Shown: positions 48,579-57,499, counted from the stretch's first letter. The stretch: DNA of 64,000 nucleotides from Massilia glaciei (GCF_003011895.2 NZ_PXWF02000237.1:1-64000); one strand, 5' to 3'. Translations and numbers: made by a program. Notes: a model not told the origin generated them from the letters alone.

Positions 48579-48902
48579 CTACCATTCTAAAACGTCGTCG
48601 TCAACATCGGTGCCGATAACAGCATCCAGTTGCTTTGCAACCCTTGCAACGACGATGCGAATAGGATTTGCTGGGTCGTCGAAGTCTTCGTCGTACTCTG
48701 TGATCAAGGCGCCACGCCGGAACCGTAGAAACGGTAGCCACTGCTCGTGAACCAATATCTCGGAATCCGCCTCGCCGAGAGGCAATGTGATTTTCAGTTT
48801 AGTGCCGGGATTCATCCCAACGTGTGGCTCACTTCGCATTTGGAGATCGTCACACGAAGCGACAACGCTTCGCCACTCGTCAACGGAAATGCGCTCTGCC
48901 AT
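48579..48902 (-). CDS. Hypothetical acidic cassette protein
   Basis: The ATG at 48902 (MAERISVDEWRSVVASC) gives 107 aa; an upstream in-frame ATG at 48938 is possible. The product is soluble with an alpha/beta pattern and a strongly acidic C-terminus (EYDEDFDDPANP, DVDDDVLEW). It is not recognised. It is the first complete cassette gene, followed directly by an attC site. Confidence 0.65.
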   Translation of the reverse strand: MAERISVDEWRSVVASCDDLQMRSEPHVGMNPGTKLKITLPLGEADSEILVHEQWLPFLRFRRGALITEYDEDFDDPANPIRIVVARVAKQLDAVIGTDVDDDVLEW

Positions 48903-49054
48903 ACTGCCACGTCTCTCAATTATTAATGCAATACTCATATAGCGCCCGTAAGTAAGTCCCGATGGGACGCTGCTTATTCCGAAAAAATGCCTAGACGATA
49001 AAAAAAGAACGTTTTTTCTTTTAATATTAATCGATTAGTTCACTTTAGCACACC

Positions 49055-49333
49055 CTAACGAGAAACTGCCAACCCACCTTTAAGATTAAAATCTTGGAGT
49101 ACAACCACGTAGCCCAATGATCCGGGTGAAGTTGCCGCATTCCGCGCGAAGGCAAGGGATTTCGGATCCTCAATCGCCGAGTCAAACGCGCACCATTCGT
49201 CGTACATCTCAAAGGAAATATCACCGCTCGACCGAATCCTTGCCGCGAAACTGATCGTTCCCGGCCGGCACGCGGCGTGACAATCCTTGCAACACCCCAT
49301 CTCCCCCGCCTGTGCCGGCGCAAAGCCGCGCAC
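49055..49333 (-). CDS. Short frame ending at the first cassette core; doubtful gene
   Basis: The 92-codon frame ends with CGT-TAG, where the TAG is part of a GTTAGGG core-like site. The C-terminal half (YDEWCAFDSAIEDPKSLAFARNAA) looks protein-like; the N-terminal third runs through the 28-bp repeat (MGCCKDCH) and Arg/Cys-rich sequence. It may be a truncated gene interrupted by the array or repeat, or non-coding. The adjacent 48939-49054 is AT-rich with a poly-A/poly-T palindrome. Confidence 0.3.
   Translation of the reverse strand: MRGFAPAQAGEMGCCKDCHAACRPGTISFAARIRSSGDISFEMYDEWCAFDSAIEDPKSLAFARNAATSPGSLGYVVVLQDFNLKGGLAVSR
49277..49304. repeat. 28-bp direct repeat, copy 2
   Basis: Identical to 46004-46031, same orientation. 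It lies just upstream (in cassette order) of the array and 100 bp from the RES/Xre pair, so it may mark a recombination boundary. Confidence 0.65.
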
Positions 49334-49403
49334 ATGAGAATTATGCGAATCTTGATAAAGATGCGAAACCCTGTTACCTTCTAAGTTCTAACGGAAGGAC
49401 GCC

Positions 49404-50024
49404 ATGGATACCTGGGACAACGACGCGGCAACCGGCGCGGGCTGGGCCGAGCAACTGCTCGAACGCTTCACGATCGAGGTCCACGACCGGCTCGGCGCCA
49501 CCCTGCCGCGCAAGGAGCAGGCCCAGGTGGTCGCCATCGCCCGCCAAGCCCTGAGCCAGACCATCGGCTCGCTCAACAAGGGCGCACGCTCCGGCACCCT
49601 GCCCGTCGAGCGCCTCAAGGCCGCAGAAGTAATATCCCAAGGCAAAGTGGTCATGTCCCAGGCCACGCTGTACCGGGCCGCCGACCAGGGCCGCTTTTAC
49701 TGCACCACGCCGGGCGGGCGCAGCATCGGCAAAGAATTTCCCGCGTGGCAGTTCGTCGACCCCGTGCCGGAACTCATCTCCGCGGTGCTGGCCCAACTGG
49801 CCGGACGCCCGGCCAGCGAAGTGCACGCCTTCTGGGTCACGGCCGCCGACGAACTCAACGAGCTCTGTCCTGCCGAAGTGCTCGCCGGCATGCCCTTCGC
49901 CACCCGCTCCGAGCTCCATCCAAGCCAACAAGCACTGCTGCGGATCGGCGCGCGCGTCCGCCAAAGCAAGCTCATCGAGTTTGCGGCAACACAGTCCTCC
50001 TCAAAGGCGGACGTTATAGGCTGA
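49404..50024 (+). CDS. Antitoxin-like protein (Xre/MbcA/ParS toxin-binding type) of a RES module
   Basis: This 206-residue protein is encoded 4 bp before a RES-domain gene, the standard antitoxin position. Its middle has a possible helix-turn-helix (GKVVMSQATLYRAADQGRFYC) and its C-terminal half (FPAWQFVDPVPELISAVLAQL, then TAADELNELCPAEVLAGMPF) resembles the toxin-binding domain of Xre/MbcA/ParS antitoxins. AAGGA precedes the ATG. Base composition is host-like, unlike the neighbouring cassettes. Confidence 0.75.
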   Translation: MDTWDNDAATGAGWAEQLLERFTIEVHDRLGATLPRKEQAQVVAIARQALSQTIGSLNKGARSGTLPVERLKAAEVISQGKVVMSQATLYRAADQGRFYCTTPGGRSIGKEFPAWQFVDPVPELISAVLAQLAGRPASEVHAFWVTAADELNELCPAEVLAGMPFATRSELHPSQQALLRIGARVRQSKLIEFAATQSSSKADVIG

Positions 50025-50028
50025 GCAC

Positions 50029-50712
50029 ATGCTCGCCAGCCACCCTCCCCTGACTCCCCCCAAAGACATCGCCCGCCGCCTGCCCGATCCGGCTTTGCTT
50101 CAGCGTACGCTTCGTAACAATATTGTCGTTTTGCCGACCGGCAGCACCCTCGCGCGCGCCGCGTGGAACCCCGCTTCGGTGCTGCCCGCGCAAGTCAATA
50201 CGACTTACCGCTTCGGCCCGCCCGCGCAAAGCCGCGCGGCCGACGGCAGCTTTCCGTTCCACTGGATTTATGCGGCGCACATGCCGATGACGGCCGTCTG
50301 GGAGGCCGGCCTGTGCCTCAACGATGTGACGCGGCCGGGATCGTTCTACGTGGCGCCGGGCGCGCCCGAGGCCTTGATCGTCACCTTCGGGCTGCGGGCG
50401 CCGCTGGTGCTGTTCGATGCCAACGGATTGGTGTTGAGCAAACTCGGGATTTTCGACGAGGTGTCCTCGCCCGACCATGCTTGGTCGCAATGGTTCGGCT
50501 GCATGGTCGACGCGCTGGTCGCCGCCGAGGACGGGCGCGTGCACGGCTTTCGCTATCCCTCGCGCAAGCACTGCGGGCACGAGGCGCTGGCCTTGTCCTC
50601 GCGCGAGTTGGCGATGCTGCGGGCCAATTTGTCGGTCACGAAGCAGGCTTTCGGCGCGACACCCGAATACAAGGTCTTGCTCGAAGACCTGTGCCGGGTG
50701 CCGCCTCCCTGA
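50029..50712 (+). CDS. RES-domain toxin (NAD+-degrading type)
   Basis: This 227-residue protein has the RES hallmark residues: Arg in TTYRFGPP, a Tyr in FHWIYAAHMPMTAVWEAGLC together with its Glu, and later Ser in SKLGIFDEVSSPDH. RES toxins deplete NAD+ and are kept silent by the Xre partner encoded immediately upstream (4-bp gap). The N-terminal ~40 residues precede the core domain. It ends 16 bp from a convergent gene. Confidence 0.82.
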   Translation: MLASHPPLTPPKDIARRLPDPALLQRTLRNNIVVLPTGSTLARAAWNPASVLPAQVNTTYRFGPPAQSRAADGSFPFHWIYAAHMPMTAVWEAGLCLNDVTRPGSFYVAPGAPEALIVTFGLRAPLVLFDANGLVLSKLGIFDEVSSPDHAWSQWFGCMVDALVAAEDGRVHGFRYPSRKHCGHEALALSSRELAMLRANLSVTKQAFGATPEYKVLLEDLCRVPPP

Positions 50713-50728
50713 GAGGCCGAGTGGGCGC

Positions 50729-52390
50729 TTACTTCCCCTTGTCGGCCGGCGCGTCCTGCTTGACCGGCGTGAACAGCAGGTCGGCGAAGTCGTAGCTGAA
50801 GTCGGTTTCCTTCGACACCGGCGCCATCTTCATGCGCTCGATGCTGCCGTCCGGATTGAGCGAGAACGAGACATACGCGTCGGCGTTGAAGTTACGTTCC
50901 TTCCAGCGCACGATGAAGGTGTCGTGCTGAAAATGCTCAAGCTCCCCCGTCAGGTCCGGCGTCTTGGAAAAACGCATCACGCGCCTGGCGCCCTCCTTGT
51001 TGATCGTCACGCTGCCGTACCACGGGTCGGTGTATTCGCCGTCGTAGCTCGCCAGTGGCAGCGAGGGTTTGGAGGCGACCATGCGCGCCGTGGTCTTGTC
51101 CTTCTGCCGCGCAAGCTCCTTCGCGTGCGCCTCGTGTTCGACGTCGCTGACGAGCTTGATCCAATCGGTGGGCGCCAGGCCCAGATACTGGTCGAGCAGG
51201 CGGTACTGCAGGGCGTTGAGCGCGCCGCCGCTTTCGGCGTTGGTCAGGATGGCGATCCCGAGCTTGGCGTCCGGCACCAGCACCACTTTCGAGTAGAAAC
51301 CTTGCAGCGCGCCGCCGTGCTGCGCCAGTTTCAGGCCCTTGTAGTCGCGCAACTGGAAGCCGAGGCCGTAGGCGAAGAAGTTGGGCTTGGTCGCCGCCAG
51401 CGCCGGCTTCGGCTCGCTGATGCGGATCGGCGTGTGCGCGGTCCACATTTCGGCCGCCTGCTTGGCGCTGAACAGGCGCACGTCCTCGCCCTTGCCGTCC
51501 TTGCCCGGTTTGACCGCGCCGGCGATCTGGCCGCCGTCGAGCAGCAGCGTCATCCAGCGCGCCATGTCCTCGGCGTTGGTGTTGATGCCGACCGCGCCGA
51601 CCGCGTTGTGGACCGGCAGCGCCCGCACCAGAGCGACCTTGCCATCGATTTTGCTGTGCGGGCCGGAGACGTTGGCCCTGCCCGCGTTTTCGGCCAGGCT
51701 GGTCGTGGTCGCGTCCATGCCCAGCGGTTTGAGGATGCGCTCGCGGATCGCGTCGCCCCACGGTTTGCCGGCCTTTTGCGCGATGATTTTGCCGGCCACG
51801 ATGTAGAGCAGGTTGTCGTAGGCGTAGCTGTCGCGAAAACTCGTGGCCGGGCGGATGTAGCGCAGGCGCTCGATGATCTCGTCGGTCGTGAACTTGGTCG
51901 TCGGCCACCACAGCAGGTCGCCGGCGCCCAGCCCCAGGCCGCTGCGGTGCGTGAGCAGGTCGCGCACCGTCATCGCGTGCGTGACATAGGCGTCGTACAT
52001 CTGGAAGTCCGGCAGGTGCCTGGTGACCGGGTCGTTCCAGGACAGTTTTCCCTCGTCGACCAGCATCGCCAGCGCGGCCGCCGTGAAGGCCTTGGAGTTG
52101 GAGGCCACCTCGAAAACGGTGGCGCCGTCGACCGGCGCCGGCTTGCCCAGTTCGCGCACGCCGAAGCCGCGCGTGGCGATGACCTTGCCGTCCTTGACGA
52201 CCGCGATCGCGATGCCGGGGACGTCGAAGGTTTTCATGGTGCGCAGGACGTCGGCTTCGAGGTCGAACGCGGCCAGCGGCGCGGCCGCCGCCGCAGGCGC
52301 GGGGACGGCCGGCGCCGGGCCCGGGTCCGCCTGCGCGCCCGCGCACAGGGCGAGCACGACCGCGGCGGCGATGTGTTTCATGATTGGCAC
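50729..52390 (-). CDS. Class C beta-lactamase-like serine hydrolase
   Basis: This 553-residue exported protein (signal peptide cut near AQA-DPG, then an Ala/Pro linker) has the serine hydrolase signatures SNSK (nucleophile Ser and Lys) and YDN, and a KxG-equivalent HGG (LAQHGGALQG). A C-terminal ~130-residue lipocalin-like extension (DGEYTDPWYGSVTI onwards) is typical of peptidase/esterase members, so D-aminopeptidase or esterase activity is more likely than beta-lactam resistance. It is followed upstream (13 bp) by an M1 peptidase gene, perhaps an operon for peptide breakdown. Confidence 0.9.
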   Translation of the reverse strand: MPIMKHIAAAVVLALCAGAQADPGPAPAVPAPAAAAAPLAAFDLEADVLRTMKTFDVPGIAIAVVKDGKVIATRGFGVRELGKPAPVDGATVFEVASNSKAFTAAALAMLVDEGKLSWNDPVTRHLPDFQMYDAYVTHAMTVRDLLTHRSGLGLGAGDLLWWPTTKFTTDEIIERLRYIRPATSFRDSYAYDNLLYIVAGKIIAQKAGKPWGDAIRERILKPLGMDATTTSLAENAGRANVSGPHSKIDGKVALVRALPVHNAVGAVGINTNAEDMARWMTLLLDGGQIAGAVKPGKDGKGEDVRLFSAKQAAEMWTAHTPIRISEPKPALAATKPNFFAYGLGFQLRDYKGLKLAQHGGALQGFYSKVVLVPDAKLGIAILTNAESGGALNALQYRLLDQYLGLAPTDWIKLVSDVEHEAHAKELARQKDKTTARMVASKPSLPLASYDGEYTDPWYGSVTINKEGARRVMRFSKTPDLTGELEHFQHDTFIVRWKERNFNADAYVSFSLNPDGSIERMKMAPVSKETDFSYDFADLLFTPVKQDAPADKGK

Positions 52391-52403
52391 GGTGGCGCTT
52401 CCT

Positions 52404-54296
52404 TTATTTGGCGGTCATCAGCGCGCTGACGCTCTTCTGGGTGGCGGGGTGGTAGCGCACCTTCGCCTTTTTAAACACGCCCTCGGCCCAGGCCTTGTCC
52501 TGCGGGCTCTTGAGCAGCGCGGCGTAAAGCGGCTTGACGAACTTCTGGCGTCCCACGCTCATCAGGAAGGCGTTCAGCGGCTCGCGCACGTCGCGGTAGC
52601 CGGCCTTGATCGAGGCGCGGTAGAAGCGGAACGCGACTTCGTTGTTGCGCGTCTTGGCCAGGCCGAAGGCGATGTCGAGCTCCTTGAGCTGGTCCACGCT
52701 GGCCTTGCCGTCGATATCGTTGAGGAACTTCATCCATTCGGTGGCGTTCCAGTTCTTGGTGTCGAGTTTGGCCGTGGCCAGCGTGCCCTTGAGCCAGGCG
52801 TCGCGGTCGGCGTCGAGCCTGGCGAGGCGGCTCGAGACGGCGCGCGGCGCGCTCGACGGGATGCCCGGCGCGTACAGCCACTCCTCGAGTTCGGCCTCGC
52901 TCATGACGCTCGGATTCTTTTCGAGCAGGTTCTTGCGCAGGTAGGCGACGAACTGGTCCGAGGTCACGCTCTGGAACGCGTGCTGGTCGAACCAGCCGCG
53001 CAGGAACGGGTCGAACACGGCGCGCCCGGCGCGCTGTTCGAGCGTGCGCAGGAACCAGGCGCCCTTCGGGTAGACCAGGCCGTCGTCGGCGTATTCCTTG
53101 GACGAGGTGTCGGGGCCCTTGGTCAGCAAGGCCTGTTTGGCCGCCTCGATGTCGCCCAGCGACAGCATCGCCTCCTCCTGCTCGAGCTGCAGGTTCATGG
53201 TCGCGACCTCCTCGCCGTACAGCGACTCGATGATGCGGGTGGTGACGTAGGTGGTGAAGCCCTCGTTGAGCCAGAAGTGCTTCCACGAGGCGTTGGTGAC
53301 CAGGTTGCCCGACCAGCTGTGCGCCAGCTCGTGCGCGATCAGGTCGACCAGGCTGCGGTCGCCCGCGATCATGGTCGGCGTGAGGAAGGTCAGGCGCGGG
53401 TTCTCCATGCCGCCGATCGGGAACGACGGCGGCAGCACCAGCATGTCGTAGCGGCCCCACCGGTACGGGCCGTACAGCGATTCGGCCGCCTTGATCATCT
53501 TTTCTGTGTCGGCGAATTCATATGCCGCGTCCTTGATGCGCAGCGGCTCCGCGTAGACGGCGCTGCGGCTGCCGAGGGCGCGCACGTCGATCTCGCCGAT
53601 CGCGATCGCCAGCAGGTACGATGGAATCGCCTGCGGCATCTTGAACTGCCAGCCGCCCTTGCCGGTGGCGTGCATGTCGTTGTCGGCGCTCATGACCACC
53701 CGCAAGCCCTGCGGCGCGTCGATGCGGGCGCTGTAGGTGAAGCGCACGGCCGGCGTGTCCTGCACCGGCACCCACGAGCGCGCGTCGAGCAGCTGCGACT
53801 GGCTGAACATGAACGGGCGCTTGCCCGACATGGTTTGGGCCGGCGTGAGCCACTGCAGCGCGGCCGCGCCGGGCGAGGTGCGGTAGTGGATGCGGATCTT
53901 GGCCGGCTGGCCGGCGGCGTGGATATGCAGCGCCTGGCCCTTCTCGGCGTCGGCCTTGCCCAGGCTGTGCGCCAGCGTGGTCCAGGCGCCCTTGGCGTCC
54001 TGCGTCTGCACCTTCGAGACGACCAGGTCGCGCGTGTCGAGGTCGAGCGCCTTGGCGTTTTTGTCGAGCCAGGTCAGCGACAAGTCGGCGTAGCCCGACA
54101 GGGTCTTCTTTTTAAAGTCGGCCTTGAGGTCCATGTGCAGGGCGCTCATTTTGACCTGGTCGTAGTCGGCGTAGCTAAGCGGGTCGAGCGCGAGCGCGAA
54201 GGCGCTGCACTGCATCAGGACGGCGCCGGCGGTAACGCGCAGCAGCGGCGCCGCTGACGGGAACAAACGGCGGGATGGAAGCGGCAATTTTGTCAT
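52404..54296 (-). CDS. M1 family zinc aminopeptidase (LTA4 hydrolase-like)
   Basis: The start is ATG 54296 (MTKLPLPSRRLFPSAAPL), a signal peptide cut near ALA-LDP; upstream frame is not coding. The 630-residue protein has the exopeptidase motif GGMEN near residue 287 and the zinc motif HELAH at 322-326 with the third ligand in FWLNEGFT ~19 residues later. The C-terminal helical domain resembles leukotriene A4 hydrolase. It should cleave N-terminal residues from peptides in the periplasm. A serine hydrolase gene follows 13 bp downstream. Confidence 0.93.
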   Translation of the reverse strand: MTKLPLPSRRLFPSAAPLLRVTAGAVLMQCSAFALALDPLSYADYDQVKMSALHMDLKADFKKKTLSGYADLSLTWLDKNAKALDLDTRDLVVSKVQTQDAKGAWTTLAHSLGKADAEKGQALHIHAAGQPAKIRIHYRTSPGAAALQWLTPAQTMSGKRPFMFSQSQLLDARSWVPVQDTPAVRFTYSARIDAPQGLRVVMSADNDMHATGKGGWQFKMPQAIPSYLLAIAIGEIDVRALGSRSAVYAEPLRIKDAAYEFADTEKMIKAAESLYGPYRWGRYDMLVLPPSFPIGGMENPRLTFLTPTMIAGDRSLVDLIAHELAHSWSGNLVTNASWKHFWLNEGFTTYVTTRIIESLYGEEVATMNLQLEQEEAMLSLGDIEAAKQALLTKGPDTSSKEYADDGLVYPKGAWFLRTLEQRAGRAVFDPFLRGWFDQHAFQSVTSDQFVAYLRKNLLEKNPSVMSEAELEEWLYAPGIPSSAPRAVSSRLARLDADRDAWLKGTLATAKLDTKNWNATEWMKFLNDIDGKASVDQLKELDIAFGLAKTRNNEVAFRFYRASIKAGYRDVREPLNAFLMSVGRQKFVKPLYAALLKSPQDKAWAEGVFKKAKVRYHPATQKSVSALMTAK

Positions 54297-54467
54297 GGTC
54301 TTCTCGAGTTGGATGGCGTGGCGAGGCGCTGCACGCTGAGCGATGCAGAATATCACTAACGCACGGGCAGCGAAAGCGCCCAGTCGCGCGCGCGTATGTA
54401 CGGCGCGGGCACGGCCGGCGCCCTTCCAGCGGCCGGGGTAAAATTGGCGCATGGATACACTGGACCA

Positions 54468-55046
54468 ATGATCGAAGCCTTCCTCGTCTCGACCGGCATC
54501 GTCGCGCTTGCCGAAATCGGCGACAAGACCCAGCTGCTGGCCTTTTTGCTGGCCGCCAAATTCCGCCGCCCGCTGCCCATCGTGCTCGGCATTCTGGTCG
54601 CGACCGTCGCCAACCACGCGTTCGCCGCGGCTGTGGGCGGCTGGATCAGCGCCGCGCTCGGGCCCGACCTGTTGCGCTGGGTGCTGGGCGGCGCGTTCCT
54701 GGCCATGGCCGCGTGGACGCTCGTGCCCGACAATCTCGACGAGGGAGACGCCAAGCTCGCGCACTACGGCGTGTTCATGACCACGGTGGTCGCGTTTTTT
54801 CTGGCGGAAATGGGCGACAAGACGCAGATCGCGACCGTCGCGCTGGCGGCGCGCTACGACGCCATGTTGGCCGTGGTGGCCGGAACCACCCTGGGCATGA
54901 TGCTGGCCAACGTGCCGGCGGTGTACCTTGGCGCGCGCGTGGCGGCCGCGGTGCCGCTGCTGTTGGTGCACGGCATCGCCGCCGCGGTGTTCGCCGTTCT
55001 GGGCGTGGCGACGCTGCTCGGCGCCGGCGCGCGGTTCGGGTTTTAG
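54468..55046 (+). CDS. GDT1/TMEM165 (UPF0016) family cation transporter
   Basis: The ATG at 54468 (MIEAFLVSTGIVALAEIGDK) gives 192 aa, the usual size. Six membrane helices carry the two family motifs EIGDKTQ (helix 1) and EMGDKTQ (helix 4), which line the ion path. Members transport Mn2+ (or Ca2+) for H+; bacterial ones such as MneA export manganese. No yybP-ykoY-type leader was recognised in the 170-bp upstream gap. Confidence 0.9.
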   Translation: MIEAFLVSTGIVALAEIGDKTQLLAFLLAAKFRRPLPIVLGILVATVANHAFAAAVGGWISAALGPDLLRWVLGGAFLAMAAWTLVPDNLDEGDAKLAHYGVFMTTVVAFFLAEMGDKTQIATVALAARYDAMLAVVAGTTLGMMLANVPAVYLGARVAAAVPLLLVHGIAAAVFAVLGVATLLGAGARFGF

Positions 55047-55090
55047 GCGCCGTGTAAAAATAGCGGTTAGAATTTTTTCAGCGCCCCGTC

Positions 55091-57499
55091 CTACGAAGGC
55101 GGCCGCGGATGCGCGCCCGAACCGAGCAGGCGTTCGAGCTCGAGCATCCCAACCGGCGGGCAGAAGTAATTTCCCTGCATTTCGTCGCAGTCGTATTGCT
55201 TGAGGAAGCTCAACTGGCCGCCGGTCTCGACGCCGTCGGCGATGACGCGTATGTTCAGATTGTGTCCGATCGCGATCATGGTCCTGGCGATATCGGCGCC
55301 CTCGTTTTGCGCGCTGATGTGTTCGATGACGGGGTGCGGGATCTTGATGTGGTTGACCGCCAGCTCGTGCAGATTGGCCAGGCTCGACGAGCCGCCGCCG
55401 AAGTCGTCGATCGTGAGCTTGATGCCGAGCTCGCGCGTGGCGCCGAAGATTTCCCTCGACAATTGCGGGTTGCGCATCAGGATAGACTCCTTGACCTCGA
55501 GCGCGAACAGGCCAGGCGCGAGCCCGGCTGCGGAAAGTTTTTTGCCGATTTGCGCGACGTAGTTTTTTTGCGTCAGTTCGCGGAAGGAGACGTTCATGGA
55601 TAGCGCGAGCTTGTCGTGGCCGAGCGCGGCCAGGTGCTGCAGCATGAGGCAGGTGTGCTCGAGCACCCACTCGCCCACCGCGACGATCAGCCCGCTCTCC
55701 TCGGCGGCCGGGATGAATGCGCCAGGCAACAGGATGCCCTGCTGCGGGTGGCGCCAGCGCAGCAGGGATTCGGCGCCGACGATGGTGCCCGTGCGCAGGC
55801 ACACGCGCGGCTGGAACGCGAGGAACAACTGGTCTTTTTCGATCGCGCCGCGGATGCCGGCCTCGAGCTCCTGGGCGGCCTCGCTGGTGCGGCGCATGGC
55901 CAGCGAAAAGAAGTGCACGTCGTTGCGCCCGGCCGCCTTGGCGTGGTACATGGCCACGTCGGCCGCCTGGATCAGTTCGATCGCGCTGGCGCCGTCGTGC
56001 GGATAGATGCTCACCCCCATGCTGGCGCGGATGTCGACTTCTTTGTCGAGCACCATGGCCGGCTTGGACAGCTCCTGGCGCACCCGGTCGATCATGCGCA
56101 GGGTGTAGCGCAGCGAAGGCTGGTTGTGTAGCACGAGCACGAATTCGTCGCCGCCGAGGCGGGCCACGGTGTCGCTGTCGCGCACCGAGGACTGGAGCCG
56201 GCGCGCCACCACGCGCAACACCTCGTCGCCGCCGTCGTGGCCGAGCGTGTCGTTGATGTCCTTGAAGTTGTCGAGGTCGACGAGCACCGCCGCGACCAGG
56301 CTCTTGTTGCGCTGGGCCACATGCAGGGCTTGCTCGAGGCGGTCCCACATGAGGCTGCGGCTGGCGACGCCGGTCAGCACATCGTGGTTGAGCGCGTGTT
56401 CGAGGGTCGAGGTGCGCACGATGGCGTCGGTGACGTCGTTGATGACGCCGATGAAATGGGTGGTCTCGCCTTTTTCGTCCTCGACCGGGGTGACGGTGAG
56501 GTCGTTCCAGAACAGCTCGCCGTTTTTTTTAAGATTGCGGAACAGGACCTTGATTTCCCGGTTGTCCTTGAGCGCCTGGCGCAGCCTGGACCGCTCGTCG
56601 GGGTCGTGTTCGGGCGCGGCCATGAAGCGCGCGTCGCGGCCGATGACCTCGTCGGCGCGGTAGCCGGTGATGCGCTCGAAGGCGCGGTTGACGTATTCGA
56701 TCGGATGGTTGTCTTGCACGCAGCCGGTGATGACGATGCCGTTGCTGCTGGCGTGCAAGGCGCGCTCGCGCAGGCGCAGCTGGACCTCCTGTTTGCGCCG
56801 CTCGGAGATGTCGAGCCCCATGCCGCACAAATAGAGGCGCTCGTCGACCTCGAAGCGCGAACCGGTCAGCAGGTAGGGCGTGCTGCTGCCGTCGGTGGCG
56901 AGCAAATCGGCCTCGACCACCTGGACGTCGCCGTGGGTGAACGCGGCGCCGATTTTTTCGGCCACCTGCGCCTGCTGCCCGGCGGGGAACAGGGCGAGCG
57001 CGGGGATGCCGTCGAGTTGATCGGGGGTGCGCTTGGTCGCCACTTCGACGCGCTTGTTCCACATGACGACGAGCGCGTCCTGGTTCAGCACATAAAACGC
57101 GCCGGCGAGGAAGTCGACCATTTTCTTGAGGGGCACGCGGCCGATCAGCTCGTGTTCGGTTTCTTCGCCGCGGGCGACGGGGGCGCCGATGATGACGCTG
57201 TAGTTGTCGAACCTGCCCGACTGGGAATACTGCGGCACGAAGATCAGGTTGAAGGGCAGGACCTTGCCGTCGGCGTGGATGACTTGCGCATCGACTTGTT
57301 CGGCGTCGCTGTGCCAGGCCTGCATGGCGATCGCGAATTGTTCGCGCACGGCCTCGGGCAGGATGCTGGTGATCGAATGCAGGAGGATGTCGTCGGCCGC
57401 GTAGCCGAGCAGGCGCTCGCACGCCGCATTCCAGGACGTGATTTCGCCCGTCGGGCCCACCAGGAACGCGGCGGCGGGAACGTCACCGGGTGCGGGCAT
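55091..57499 (-). CDS. PAS-GGDEF-EAL protein with degenerate EAL domain
   Basis: The start is ATG 57499 with GGAGGAAAG before it (802 aa). There are about three PAS domains (~5-120, 125-240, 245-365), a GGDEF domain (~375-535) with intact GGDEF in ARLGGDEFVLVL, and an EAL domain (~545-795). The EAL domain departs from active enzymes: ESL for EAL, DDFGGGSSSL for DDFGTGYSSL, KIPHP for KIDRS, and ADGVE for AEGVE at the presumed general-base Glu. So diguanylate cyclase activity is plausible while phosphodiesterase activity is doubtful. No membrane segments are apparent; input is cytosolic, possibly via PAS ligands. Confidence 0.9.
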   Translation of the reverse strand: MPAPGDVPAAAFLVGPTGEITSWNAACERLLGYAADDILLHSITSILPEAVREQFAIAMQAWHSDAEQVDAQVIHADGKVLPFNLIFVPQYSQSGRFDNYSVIIGAPVARGEETEHELIGRVPLKKMVDFLAGAFYVLNQDALVVMWNKRVEVATKRTPDQLDGIPALALFPAGQQAQVAEKIGAAFTHGDVQVVEADLLATDGSSTPYLLTGSRFEVDERLYLCGMGLDISERRKQEVQLRLRERALHASSNGIVITGCVQDNHPIEYVNRAFERITGYRADEVIGRDARFMAAPEHDPDERSRLRQALKDNREIKVLFRNLKKNGELFWNDLTVTPVEDEKGETTHFIGVINDVTDAIVRTSTLEHALNHDVLTGVASRSLMWDRLEQALHVAQRNKSLVAAVLVDLDNFKDINDTLGHDGGDEVLRVVARRLQSSVRDSDTVARLGGDEFVLVLHNQPSLRYTLRMIDRVRQELSKPAMVLDKEVDIRASMGVSIYPHDGASAIELIQAADVAMYHAKAAGRNDVHFFSLAMRRTSEAAQELEAGIRGAIEKDQLFLAFQPRVCLRTGTIVGAESLLRWRHPQQGILLPGAFIPAAEESGLIVAVGEWVLEHTCLMLQHLAALGHDKLALSMNVSFRELTQKNYVAQIGKKLSAAGLAPGLFALEVKESILMRNPQLSREIFGATRELGIKLTIDDFGGGSSSLANLHELAVNHIKIPHPVIEHISAQNEGADIARTMIAIGHNLNIRVIADGVETGGQLSFLKQYDCDEMQGNYFCPPVGMLELERLLGSGAHPRPPS

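Larger units (their letters stand above)
43390..49060 (-). mobile_element. Integron gene-cassette array without an integrase (CALIN-like)
   Basis: Between two high-GC host regions lies 5.7 kb of lower-GC DNA holding small minus-strand genes, each followed by a structured spacer with GTTRRRY- and RYYYAAC-type core sites. Three sites are close to textbook 59-base elements (47352-47408, 47846-47901, 46427-46498), with ACGCC-GAA/AAA-GGCGT-like loops. Cargo (RraB-like, ParDE, unknown proteins) is typical of chromosomal integrons. Start codons lie within a few bases of the core sites, and one overlaps it. No tyrosine recombinase with an integron motif is encoded in the window, so the array is isolated (CALIN) or its integrase lies elsewhere. 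Confidence 0.75.

Noticed and set aside
43301-50000. An integron integrase gene
   Set aside because: No frame in or beside the array shows tyrosine recombinase motifs (R...HxxR...Y).
50729-52390. Antibiotic-resistance beta-lactamase
   Set aside because: Although the SxxK and YxN motifs are present, the length and C-terminal lipocalin-like domain fit peptidase/esterase-type relatives.
54297-54467. Manganese (yybP-ykoY) riboswitch before the GDT1 transporter
   Set aside because: The conserved loops of that riboswitch are not visible in the short upstream gap.
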